This document shows, in pieces, positions 11,047-22,603 of a DNA stretch of 64,000 nt. Each line of letters starts with the position of its first letter. Position 1 is the stretch's first letter. The stretch is from the NCBI RefSeq assembly GCF_048128805.1, contig NC_136001.1:5772001-5836000 (forward strand), in the 5' to 3' direction. A program made the translations under genes and the position numbers. Under the pieces are notes generated by a model. It saw nothing but the letters and a program-made list of their open reading frames with translations, did no database searches and was not told where the DNA came from. The DNA is from Centroberyx gerrardi. Taxonomy: Eukaryota > Chordata > Actinopteri > Beryciformes > Berycidae.

Positions 11047-14000
11047 ATGAATGCAGGAATAGCGAGCATAATTGGTGAGAATTCCCTTTGTTGTTTCTAT
11101 CTTTCCATTAGTCTATTGTGATACTTTTTGCAAAAATGAAAAATCAATCTTGTGTTGATGTGCACATTAAAAAAACATATATTTATGCAAATTGAAATAC
11201 AGCCACTTGCATTTAATTGAACTTGAATCTGAACTGTGCCTCCTACAGTGGCTCTGCAACTCTTCATTCAGATCGGTGAGTAACATACTTTCCTATTTTG
11301 TTGCATGGGGCAATAATGGGAGGTGTTGTTTCACTTAACAACCTATACATTGTTTCCTCAACCCAGCAACCACAACCAAGCTGGTATGTTATTTCACCAA
11401 CTGGTCGCAGTACAGAACTGGAGTAGGGAAATTCCTGCCACAAAATGTGGACCCTTACCTGTGCACCCACCTGGTCTATGCCTTCGCCATCATCAGTCAT
11501 GCCAATGAGATCACTGAATATGAGTGGAATGAGAAAACTCTCTACAAATCGTTCAATGAGCTCAAGAAGAGGTAAGAATTAAATGCTCAAAATGTCAAGT
11601 TCTCTCTAAATGTTGTATGCCTACAGTATACATGGTGTTAAAAGCTAAAGAACTTATATATAGTCAACCAGTCAAGCAATCAATCATTTTCTTTCTCTCT
11701 TACTCGCATACATGTAACCCATGAGCAGAAACTCAAGGCTGAAGACTTTACTGTCGGTCAGAGAGGGGAGCCATGGTGGATCCCAGTGAGTCTAATCTCT
11801 GTTGATAACTCCTTATGAAAGTCTTCCATCTGGTGATGGAAGGGGAGAATGGCGATAAAGTAGTATTATTTTTTTAAGTGCATTGGTTTGCAATTATAAG
11901 TTAGGGTTATGCTGATGTATTGGTTTGTCAATATCTTGGGCCAATATTAGCCTTGTATTCAAAATCAGATCTGTTCCAGTCAGTGTCGTCCACCCCTGAT
12001 CAAACTATTGTCCCATCACTTAGGTTCTCTATCATGGTTTCCAGTGCAGCAAACCGTCAGACATTCATCCAGTCATCAATTAAGTTCCTGAGGACTCATG
12101 GATTTGATGGTCTGGATCTGGACTGGGAGTACCCTGGATCTCGTGGAAGTCCCCCTGAGGACAAGAAGAGGTTCACTCTGCTCTGCAAGGTGCTGGAGAC
12201 TCTCTCTTTCTTTTCTCTAGAGTCTGCAGGATACCAGCTGATCATTTATGTTCTCAACTAGAGGTCTGATACCTTGTGCTTTCTATTTGTCCTCAAGTAT
12301 CGGATGTTGACTCTTTGCCATAAAACCCAGTCTGTACTCCATAATCTGCAATGACAGTTCATAACATGTTTACATCTAGCGCGATACGGAACAATGTAAT
12401 TAAATCTAAAGTTGACTAGTTAAAAGAGCATTTCAGGTAATTTTTTGTATACTGCGGCGCCTAAGGCAGACATATAGAGGCCCACCCTCCTTTGTATCAC
12501 TGGAAAGGTTTAGGCTATTCCCGATTGAGCAGCCTCAGGTTTTGTTATCTGTGTCACACCAGGCAATTTCCATGAAACGTGATGTTCAACACTTGGACAC
12601 TTCCTTTCATTCTATTGTCATTCTGTCACTCAGACTCATAAAAGCCACAAGGACTGGACTGAGACTGGGAGGGGGGGCAGTGCTGGCTTGAATAACAGAT
12701 TTTGTTGTTTTTGCGTAGTGTTGTAGTGTCGTAGAGTTGGATTGTATCCTGAGGAAACCAGGTAAATGGGATATCATAAAAACATTTAAAAGTCCATGGT
12801 TTTGATGTCACATCACTTATTATTATTTTATAGGATTTGTTGACAGTAAGCAATGCATTAAAAAACAACAGCCTTATCCTTTAAGGTAACTTCCTAAATT
12901 CTAAGTGTATTTTCTTGGACTTCTAGGAGCTTTCAGAGGCCTATGAAGCAGAGAGTAAAGGAAGTGGGAACACACGACTGATTCTCTCCGCAGCAGTGGC
13001 AGCAGAAACAGATGTTATTGATAAGGGGTATGAAATCACTGGGATGTCCAAGTAAGGCTTACAGTACATTAATAATCAGAATAAAATGGTTTAATGGTTT
13101 TGTCATTAGATGATCACATGTTGCTCCAATAACACTTCTTTGTGTGTGTGTGTGTGTCTGTGTGTGTGTGTCTAGGTACCTGGACTTAATCAGTGTTAAG
13201 ACCTTTGACCTCCATGGTGGTCAAGATGGAGTGACAGCCCACCACAGTCCACTGTACCGGGGAACACTCGCCACTGAAAACAATGCCAACATAGTAAGAA
13301 AACATTTTATGTAACAAATCATCAGGCAAAGCAAAGGGGTGCTCTGCAGGGTTGGGGCCATTCATGAACTGCATGGTAAATTCCAATTTAGTTCCTGGAA
13401 TTGGAATTGGAATTGAATTGCACCCAGCTCTAAGGAAACAGAATTGGAACTGAATTGGAATGAGAGGAAACAGAACTGAGTTCCATGAAATTCCATGAAA
13501 TTCCACTTCTAAGAGAGGTTGTCTTGACTTGCTAAACATTATAAATCAAACATTATGAATCAAATAAAAGACAGTTCAACAAACAAAATGCATTCAATCA
13601 TAATATATGTATTGCAATTACATGTTATGTATCAAATACCACCTGAAAGTAACCATTTCATGGTATTCAGTATTGATAATTTATAACACTACGTGTAATC
13701 TCAGATATGTGGAAAGAAGAAAAAAAAAACATGGAATCACAGAATTTCAATGATTTAAATTAAACTTCCTTAAATTCCAATTCAATTCTAGTTCTGTTCC
13801 CTGTAGGGTTTTTTTTCAAATTCCAATTCCAATTCCTCAGTTGAATTGGAATTGATGAGTTCATTCATGAACTGACCCCAATGCTGGTGCCCTGCGAAGA
13901 GCCTTTCTTGCTATCTGTCAACACTACCCTACTGTGAAGTCCATGGGATCTTCTAGGAGTGGTGATGCCATTTTTCAAGAGACTTGACTGTTTGTTTGGA

Positions 14001-17000
14001 TCCAGTAGCTTGCCTTGAACATAACCTGGTCCAGAACAGGTGAGCTGTGCAGCCTAAGTGACCATGAGGATGTACCCCTGCTTAAAAGTGTTCCACTCCC
14101 ATGAGACCGAAAAGTCAGTTATGCCCAAAGTTAGCTCATTAACCCACTAATCTTACCATCTTGCCACCCATTAATTGAAAGTGAGACAAGTCCCAGGTCG
14201 ATGCTTTGCTAGGTAAGATCATATATCATGACACCATAGTAGAGCAACTCCCCGGGTAAACAAATAACCTCACTAACAGCCCTTCCCTTTCTTCCCTGCC
14301 AGGATTATGTTATGCAGTACTGGCTGGACCGAGGAGCCCCAGCAGGGAAGCTGTTGCTGGGCTTCCCCGTCCATAGCCATTCTTTTACCCTCTCCACCAC
14401 ACTCACAGGCCTGGGTGTCCCAGTCAGTGGCCCTGCCACCCCTGGGCCCTACACCCAGCAGATTGGCCTCTGGTCCTACTATGAGGTAACGGGAGCAGGG
14501 AGCAAGTCTATCCATATATAGTAGAGATATCAACATAATCATAGCAATAGTAATATCAACATATTACTACTAGTGCTGCTACCACTACTAGTGCTACTAC
14601 TACTACTACAACAACTACTACTACTACTGCTTCTACTGCTGCTTCTACTACTACTACTACTACTACTGCAACTGCAACTACCACTACTGCTACTACTACT
14701 ACTACTACTACTACTACTGCTACTACTACTGCTATTACTACTATTACTGCTGCTACTACTGCTACTACTACTACTACAGAAGTATATTGTCACACATATT
14801 TATGCCTGTTGTTTCTTCCCTAGACCTGCGCCTTCCTAAAAGGGACCTCAGTCCAGTGGACTGATGGTCAGAAAGTTCCCTACGCTGTCAAAGGCGGTGA
14901 GTGGGTAGGCTTTGACAACCAGAAGAGCTATGATGCCAAGGTATATGACCCTCTTGTGGAAGGGAACACAGATATTTTAAAAAGGCCCTGTAGATTTGAG
15001 CAGACACAGTGTCTTTCCCCCGTTCGTTTTATAGGTGGGCTATCTGAGGAGCAGGCAGCTTGGAGGGGCTGCTGTGTGGACACTGGATATGGATGACTTC
15101 TCTGGGCAGTTCTGTGGGCAGGGCACATATCCACTGATATCACATCTAAGAAGCCAACTCAATAAAGGTAAGGCCACCATACAGTCTTATACTGCAGTTA
15201 TAGACAGCATACATCATAAATATGTCATGACCTTTACTCTCTGGGCACCAATTCACTAAACCCTAAGCTATGGCAAAGTCTCTGCATCTAATAACATTTG
15301 CCACCAAAACTTCCAAACCTGCTTATATGTCTTTTAAATGTCTGGGGACAAAGTGGAGCAATGACTGAAGACTGACAATATATTATTGTTTGGTTGTGTG
15401 ATCAATTATTAGACGTAGGTCACCAATCTACTGATAACCTATCAGCTTAGCGGGAACATTGGTCCTGAATGCTCGTTGATGTGGTTTTTGGTAACACTCT
15501 ACTTGAATTGTTGGTTCTAAGTCATCTAATAAGTGCATGAGAAAATGCATTATGATTCTATGAGGCTGCTAAACGTAATGTTTATCACTGGAACCTATAT
15601 TTCTTTATTTATAATATAAAGTACCACTACTGCTACTGAAATATTAATATATTTATTTTGTTTATAAGCTGTGGATTTCTTATCAGTGTTCTTTCTCTTC
15701 ATGAACTCATAATATCATCTAAAGTACATCAAATGATCTGTCATGACAAGTAATAATAATATAAATGTACATTTACTATGAGCTGTAAATGCTTTGTTAG
15801 CCATACTAATCTTCATACTGATTAAACTGCGATCAACTACAAGTGCAGTATGACACAGTGCATATGCATTTACTTTTATTATGGGCTGTAGAATAACTGT
15901 TGCATGACATAATACACTGTAACAGACACGATTTTGGATCAGGTTTCAACAGCTCCATTATTCACTGTGTTCATCTAAGGAATTATATTAGCTCAACTGA
16001 CAGATGAAAAAAATATCTTTTGGATAATACCAAATACATGAATATAACACTAATGTTAGGGTTTGAATATAGAGGCTTTGCAGTTGCATCACAAATGTTC
16101 TATCAACCATGTCTGGTGTCATCATGGAGGTGTATTGGAGAAGTAGCTGTGTGCAATAATGGCTAAATGTAAAATAACCAGGCTAGAAAAAGAGTGCTAG
16201 CTGAAAAGACTGTTGTGGTGTGACTGTAGATCCATTCAGTAACGTTTGCTCCTTTAGTCTTAGCTTCCTATAACAGCCTCATAACCTGGCTATACCAGAT
16301 TAATAATGCATTATAGCGTATTAAGATTAAATTATTATTATGTTAAATATATGAGCCCCAGTTTTAAATATATTACTTAGAACAGTCCCATAATCTGCTA
16401 GTGCCAGATTCATGATGTGTTATAGTGTACTAGGACATTTTCTGATGAAGTTATAATGTAATATGTTTTTATGATGCACATATGATGAACAATTCAAGCA
16501 AAGTGGTACCATTGTTTTATATTTTTGGCTTCCAAATAGAGTGCCAATTTGGTCTCTACTATAAAGATAAAAACTACAAGATTAAATTTTGTCTCATGTA
16601 GGCTAAGGTATGGGAAATGCCATACTTACATACCCAACTGACAGCCATGATTACTCCATAATTAAAGGGAATCAGATCGTGCAAACTAACTGGAAATGTA
16701 AATAAAATATGTACATTGAAGAGTCCACTTGATGCATCTCCCCAGTATATTTCTTCCTAGACTGGATACCACAGCAAACAACTCCTGCTGTCCCTCTCCC
16801 CACCACCACCACCACCTCCTCCTCCCTCCCTCTTGACCACACCCAGCCCACACAGCACCCGTCCCAGATCAGCGGCACCACCACAGAAACACCAGGCCAC
16901 AGCTGCTTCCAAAACATCACCGTTGTGTATCCCAACGATGGCTTCTGCACACACAAACTGGACGGACTGTACCCGAGGTCGGAACACCCAAAGACGTTCT

Positions 17001-17158
17001 ACAAATGTGTGCGGAGCGAGACGTCCATAACGAGATGCCACACCCTCGTGACGGAGCACAGTAAGGGAGTGCGAACAACGCCTCCGGGAAGATTAGCTGT
17101 GGTCAGCCTTGCAATAGCCGCACTATTACAGATGTTAGGTGTGTGGAGTAATGGGTGA
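11047..17158 (+). CDS. Diverged chitinase-like protein with hydrophobic C-terminus
   Basis: GH18 family paralogue of the upstream chitinase. Coding exons: 11047-11074, 11249-11275, 11367-11571, 11729-11785, 12024-12189, 12927-13051, 13176-13293, 14303-14485, 14824-14940, 15035-15167 and 16761-17158, giving 518 aa. Exons 3-6 and 8-10 are exactly as long as their counterparts, and there is no stop or frameshift. It has a signal peptide ([19 protein letters not shown]) and CYFTNW. The catalytic DGLDLDWE is intact (E141). However, GGWNFG is replaced by REGSHG, losing the substrate tryptophan, and MTYD has become KTFD (Met to Lys, Tyr to Phe). After a Thr/Pro/Ser-rich linker the CBM14 domain keeps three cysteines (GFC, YKC, TRC) and loses the other three. 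In their place is [14 protein letters not shown] and a hydrophobic tail, [18 protein letters not shown], then SNG and stop. That tail resembles a GPI-anchor signal or a single membrane span. I infer a surface-bound chitin-binding or weakly active protein. A donor-like CACA/gtaagg near 17060 could give another 3' end. Confidence 0.85.
13139..13172 (+). repeat. (TG)n microsatellite abutting a splice acceptor
   Basis: An almost pure TG run ends three bases before the exon 7 acceptor of the second chitinase, where it takes the place of the polypyrimidine tract. Confidence 0.85.
13347..13887. mobile_element. hAT-type MITE in intron 7 of the second chitinase
   Basis: The ends are CAGGGTTGGGG on the left and, reversed, CAGCATTGGGG on the right. 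The flanks GTGCTCTG (13339-13346) and GTGCCCTG (13888-13895) match at 7 of 8 positions, a worn hAT duplication. Both ends continue inward with ATTCATGAACT and repeated AATTCCAATTCC motifs in opposite orientation. No coding capacity is seen. Confidence 0.82.
14558..14778 (+). repeat. (CTA/CTG)n triplet repeat in intron 8
   Basis: About 220 bp of imperfect CTA, CTG and CAA triplets in the intron between exons 8 and 9 of the second chitinase. Long open frames here (poly-Leu, poly-Ser) are artefacts of the repeat. Confidence 0.92.
15490..16511. mobile_element. About 1-kb inverted-repeat element in intron 10
   Basis: GGTAACACTCTACTTGAATT at 15490 is matched in inverted orientation by AACAATTCAAGCAAAGTGGTACC at about 16489-16511. 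This end sequence is that of a very common teleost non-autonomous DNA element. The interior contains degenerate inverted motifs (CATTATAGCGTATTA, TGTTATAGTGTACTA). It accounts for most of the long last intron of the second chitinase. Confidence 0.65.
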
Positions 17159-17578
17159 TTTTGTTTCATATGGACAAAGTGTTTGGACACTGGTGTACTG
17201 TGAAGGAAGTGAGATGCTATGAAACTGTGGACAACTAGGAGAATCCCCCAAAGAGCATCATATTCAAAAGTATTTTTTTTATTTTTTTTATTTTCATTAT
17301 GGTCTTCATTTACACAATGAACATCATTAAATCATAACCATATTAAGTTTGAAACATTAGTATAATTACTGTAAACAAACGAGACCATCAGCAAGAAAAC
17401 CGTCAGCCTCTACCAGCCTCTACACTGTATTATACATTGTGTGCCACCACGTCAGATTTGGCAGGAAATCTGCTGCGCTGCTTTACACAGAGGTTTTTTG
17501 CTATGAACATAGCAATTAAATAATGAGTTATAGTTGGACACTAAAAGATCCAATATTCATTAAAAAAAAGATACATTC

Positions 17579-17584
17579 AATAAA
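17579..17584 (+). terminator. Candidate poly(A) signal of the second chitinase
   Basis: AATAAA lies about 420 bp after the stop codon and is the first canonical signal that I find downstream. Confidence 0.45.
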
Positions 17585-17589
17585 ATGGG

Positions 17590-18219
17590 ATTACAGGTAG
17601 GTAAATAAAGGTTTATAGACAGGATACAGCACCTTTTTACTTCTTTTTACTTTTTATTCTCAAAGGACAAGTCAAAGTCCCGATTTTGATATGCTTGTAT
17701 AAGAGATTATTAATTTCACCCCTTCCCCACTGCTGACCGCTGAGTATCACATATTTACTTTTCAGCAAATCCCTAAAGTCACTGGAGATCTAATGGAGTA
17801 TAATAAATAAGAATGGAGTATAACAAATTATAAATAAGAATAAATAAGTGAATTAACACATAGGATCAGTATGGATCAGTGGCAATCTGTAGGATCCATG
17901 GTTGCATCTAATATACTTGAGTTTCAGGAAAGAATAGGATACAATCAAGCATGATGACATAAGCATAGTTTATTGGCCAGTCATTTTTAATGTGTTCAGA
18001 AGGTATTCTAGTTAACATCACTCTTCATCCAACCTGCCAAATCAATAGATGCACGTCAACGTGAACCTCAAAGTGCTTTGGCGGCATTGTGTGACGGCAA
18101 TGTTCAACAACAGCACAAAGGCAAATCTTCCTCTCTCCACATGAGTATCATGGGATTTCCAAAGAATAGATCACTGGAATGTGAGTCTATGTGTGAAGAT
18201 TTTATAAAGTCTATGCTGG
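17590..18219. other. Intergenic, no gene recognised
   Basis: AT-rich flank of the second chitinase with no recognised exon or repeat. Confidence 0.5.
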
Positions 18220-18718
18220 TTTTCACACAGCGCTTAGCCCAGGGCTAAGTGCCTTCTTAGCCCTGGGCTAAGAAACGATTCACACAGGCAAATTCCAAAG
18301 TGGGATAACCCCGACTTTAGCCCAGGGCTAGCTGGCCCTGCTCCGGAGCAGGGTTAACCCCGACTTTTCAGGGTTATCCCCAGAAAATTGTTTAAAACCA
18401 GGGTTATCTGTTGGCTGTGTGAACAGGGTTAGAACACTTTTGTGTCACTTGTGTGTTGTCCAATCAAATCAAACTTCTCCTTCACAATGTTGCTAAGCAA
18501 CGATGCATTGCATTCCTAGGCTCAAGTGTTTTTATTACCATAGAATATTCAGACATGTAAGCCCTGGGCTAACAAGAATGTTGTGTGAATCGCTGGTCCT
18601 GGGCTAAGAGTTAGCCATGGATTAAATGTCTGTGTGTGAACAGGGGTTAAGCTAACACTGGGCCAACTGTTAGTCCAGGGTTAAAATAACCCTAGGCTAA
18701 GAATGTGCTGTGTGAAAA
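18220..18718. mobile_element. Inverted-repeat MITE rich in AGCCCTGGGCTA motifs
   Basis: The outer ends TTTTCACACAGC (18220-18231) and GCTGTGTGAAAA (18707-18718) are exact inverted repeats. Inside, variants of the short palindromic motif TTAGCCCTGGGCTAA recur many times in both orientations. I could not identify a target duplication, so the superfamily is open. Confidence 0.72.
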
Positions 18719-19009
18719 GCCATATCATGACTGTACCTTACATAGCCAGTTCCTACTGTTCACTGATAAAAGTCAATAAAGGTCACAGATTACTTTAATG
18801 CCCCTTTGAAGATATTTCAAAGTTTAAAATTACACAATGTTCATCTTTAAAAACCACTTGCCACAGCCAACAGCAGTAGCAACACACTGCTGTCAGAGAC
18901 CAGCCAGTGGAAGCCAGTGAGCTTTCCTGAAGCTTCAGGACCAATTAAGAAAATGTATTGAGTAGCTTGAGAGGCCATGATATCTAGTTAGATTTTTTGC
19001 CTATGTATA

Positions 19010-19054
19010 GGGTTAGGGTTGTGCACTTATGTGTGTGTATGGGTTAGGGTTAGG
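19010..19054 (+). repeat. Short telomere-like GGGTTA repeats
   Basis: Two separate short runs of GGGTTAGGGTTAGGG type are seen. This is too short to call a telomere fusion and is probably a minor repeat. Confidence 0.6.
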
Positions 19055-19068
19055 GATATGTGTGTGTA

Positions 19069-20214
19069 TTTAAAGCTGCTACCAGTAGAATTTGAAATTT
19101 GATGACTTTGGTGACCCCCTTCACATCAAACACACACAAGCCTTTCAGTCCATGTCTCAGTATATTGTTTCTAATGTCAGCGTCACTCCAATAAACACGG
19201 CACTTAGTTCACGTAAAATGTTTGCATTAGTTAGTTGTTCACTCAATTATTGGAATCGTTAACTAGCTAACGTTGGCGTTAGCACGCTATCTTGCTCTTG
19301 TCCTAGGCTGTTTATCAATATGACGAGAATGAATGGAGTCCCAAGATTCATTGCGAGAACGGCGCATCACGTCTGAGCAGCGCTATCGTCCACAGTACAG
19401 TCAGTGGAAACAGATGGGAAAATGAACAGCTGTGTGTCTTAATTAATCACACATGCGATGTGAAGCACACAGTCCATCTCACACTGTGAGGAAGCTTCTC
19501 TGTGCTTACTTTCATTAAAGAAAAGATTAGGCCTAGTTCTCATCAAGAGAACTTGGGAAGAACTTTCTCCACAAGGTCACAAGTATCGACTTGGTATTCT
19601 TGGATTTCATAGTCAGCTCTAGTCAAATGAGAACTTAGTGACTTAGTGCCCCTTTCCCTGGCTGTGATGTGCCAAATAATGAGGCTTAGACTTAGCTACT
19701 AGCTAAGATAGCTTAGTAGCTGTCCGGGTAACTAACGATAGTAAACTATGCCATGGTGCACATTGTGATCAGGCACAATGTTCTAGGAAGCGTTGATTAA
19801 AAAGCTTTGGTAACAGATTTTGTTAGACTTGTCCAGTAGAAAGAAAGACAGTTCAATGTCTAGTCTTGAACCCCTCTCTCCAACAGGAGTGAACGCCCGG
19901 CTGAGGTTCACTCTCCCTCTTTGTTGTTTTTGCCTCCTCTATCAAAGGCTTCTTTTAGCATTTTATTGAAGGTACAGCTAGCTACCGTCGGCCATTTTGA
20001 GTAACATCACACTGTTCATTGAAAGGGGGCAGTCCTCTTCCTGTTTGTTGAGGCACTTCCTTTCGTAAGTCTATCCTGCACAAGTCTCAGGAAATCATAC
20101 CCAGGGACACATAGAACAAACCATTCTTCCCGGCGATGGCCATTATACTATGCCATCAAAATTAATTTGAGAATAATATATTAAGGTAAATATTCTACAT
20201 GTGGCAGCTTTAAA
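19069..20214. mobile_element. About 1.1-kb inverted-repeat element
   Basis: TTTAAAGCTGCTACCAGTAGAAT at the left is matched in reverse by ATTCTACATGTGGCAGCTTTAAA at 20192-20214. There is no coding capacity and no clear target duplication. I infer a non-autonomous DNA transposon. Confidence 0.6.
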
Positions 20215-21118
20215 TTTTTACTAGTAAAAACAGAAATGTTGCTACCTTAATATGAACTAGTATCTAATAACCAGCGAATTTACAATAGTGATTAGTAACC
20301 GGTAAAATAGTGACTAGGGAGCAAAAATAAATTCTAGTGGCTAATTGTTAGTGACAAGTGCATTTTAGGGAATACATGATAAAAGGGCCTGCAGAATGCT
20401 CAATTTTACTATGTAATGTTAACTCATAGACCTTTTTAACTCTGCTGGTAACAAAATCACGTGTACAAGGTCAGAATACAAAAAAAGAGAAAAGTTCCAG
20501 GGTGAAACCATGGATGTATTAAACTATGGATGAGGCATTCAAAGATGGCGGCCCATCCATTCCAATGAAAGTTGCTCACCCAGCACACACCTGGCAGTAC
20601 GGAGGCCCTGAGAGGCAAGTGAGAAAAAAAAAAAAATCTGGTGATCCATTTTCTAAGTCTGATCTAAATTGTTTTCTCTCCTGTGTTTATGACTTAAGAA
20701 CAGGTGGAAAAAAAAAACAAAGCTTGTTTTCTCGAGATAACGAGATAATTAACTCGTGATCTCGAGATAACAAAATGTCGTTTCCTCTTATTACAGATAA
20801 TGTTTATCAGAGATCAGGTCAGATCAAGATCAAAAATAATTGCAAGCACGGCCGTTCTCGGCTTCCGTACATTTTTCTAAGTTTTTTTTTTTTTTTTTTT
20901 TTTTCATCTGTGAAAACAGGTGAAAAAAAAAGTTTTGGCAGGTGAAAAAAAAAAAAGTTTAAGTAAGTGTTTGTTGTTGTAATACTCATTTCGGCCACAA
21001 GAGTGCACCACTACCCTATGTTCTAAATAGGACTAAAAGCATTCATGTTTTCTTCCAATCCCGTAATAGACAGGGTGGTGCCCGGCAACTGAATGCGGAA
21101 GACCAAAACCCTGTTGTC
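20215..21118. repeat. Low-complexity stretch with CTCGAGATAAC palindromes
   Basis: Several poly(A)/poly(T) runs (20624-20636, 20882-20904, 20949-20956) are seen. CTCGAGATAACGAGATAA is followed by a second CTCGAGATAAC at 20733-20770, a motif of common fish short elements. No gene is recognised. Confidence 0.5.
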
Positions 21119-21606
21119 TGTAGCATAGCTGCTGAAAAATGTCCAGAAAACAATCAACTGCACCTGAGAGATGGATCTATCCTAACTGGATGGAGCAAAC
21201 GTGCAATCAGTAAGTGTCACCGCTTTGTGATTATATTTACAGTTTATTCCAAGTACAGTCAGCTGGGCATGAGAACATGTTGAGGTTTGCTAACGTGTGC
21301 TTGTTTGCGACATTGTGTTCTTGTTTATTTTACACTCTATGATGCTTTGTTGTTAAATCAGTTGTGGACAGATGTGTCCGCTAACGTAACTTGAGAATGA
21401 GAAATGGATACGGTAGTTTATGGTATTTCAGTCCGATTAGCATCGGGTAGCGATTTAGCTCCAGTCCTGATGAGACAGAGTTTGATGCGGGCCTGTGAAT
21501 ACGAGGAAGCCTGTTGGCCACAACGACAACAGTTAGCAATAGGGGCAAAAACATGTGCAGCTAGAGTCGGTTGTAGGCTACCTCAGCCAAAACGAGCACC
21601 TTTTAG
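21119..21606 (+). repeat. Left arm of a large inverted duplication
   Basis: About 490 bp that recurs inverted at 24388-24893. Both arms carry ATGTCCAGAAAACAATCAAC, a short open frame (MSRKQSTAPERWIYPNW) and then a donor-like GTAAGTG, so the unit may have come from an exon of a mobile element or host gene. I cannot name the family. Confidence 0.8.
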
Positions 21607-22496
21607 ACATTTAGAATCAACTACATAGTAATTATTGAGGCTGTAGTTTGTGGTAATGTAGTTTTGGATTGCAGAGATGCAGAGATTTCAGAGTTGGCTC
21701 TTCAACTGTCCCCTTTGTTCCTCCACAACCTAGCCTGACCTCCCCACCTACCAAGAGACCATCCAGGAGACCGTCTTGACCTAATGGAGGAGGAAGAGGA
21801 TGAGGAGGACCCTGGGCCTGCTTAGCCGACCCTCTGAGCCAACTTTCAGTATGTTTACCAACACATTTTTATTGCACACACAAAACTTTGTAAATATGAA
21901 AATTCAATAAATATACAAATGTCATAAAGTATAAACTATAGTATAAAGTAATCCATAAATGAAAATTGCAAATTTGCTACACACTAATATGTGATGTACA
22001 CTCTTGTAATGGAACTGATGATTTCTGTGTTTCTGTTACTAAAGCCCCAGCACTAGCTGACAAAGGATCTGTAGGCTAGACACTGAGAGGAAGGTACACA
22101 TACTGTCAATATATTTCATTTGAATATTTAGTCTCTTCTTTTGTTGTTTTGGTTATCTGGCATGAGGTCAGGTTGTAGTTGGGTGTGTTCCACGAATACA
22201 TAACAGATAACTAAAAATATCAAATTATAGATCATTTTGGTGATTGATACTGCACTACTTTACTACACTGCAATAACTGCTGCAGTGGAACACTCCCCTG
22301 TGTACCTTCACAGATGTAGATTTTGTAACATAACAGCACCCCATTATGGTCCTGCACAAGCAGTATTATGTTTCTACATGTGCCTTTTTAATGACTTTTC
22401 TATAATAAAATAATTTTATTCTGTATGAACAGTCAGTGTTGTGGTTAGTTTTTGGTTTCACGTTTAATTTACATGGGTGTGTAAAGGGAAAAAAAT

Positions 22497-22603
22497 ATAT
22501 AATCCCACACACTGTCTACACTTACATGGTGCTTTATTACATTTCAGTTATTGAAATGTAATAAAGCACCATGCAAGTGTAGACAGTGTGTGTGGGATTA
22601 TAT
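22497..22603. repeat. Near-perfect hairpin, about 50-bp arms
   Basis: The left arm (22497-22546) pairs with the right arm (22552-22603) across a loop of about 5 nt, with one substitution and one extra TG. It is much better preserved than nearby repeats. Confidence 0.92.

Noticed and set aside
14539-14839. Long poly-Ser and poly-Leu open frames on both strands
   Set aside because: They are translations of the CTA/CTG triplet repeat in an intron and have no start context or domain.
19010-19054. Telomere-like GGGTTA units as a chromosome-fusion scar
   Set aside because: Only two to three units occur in each of two places. There is no head-to-head array, and TG-rich low complexity lies next to it.
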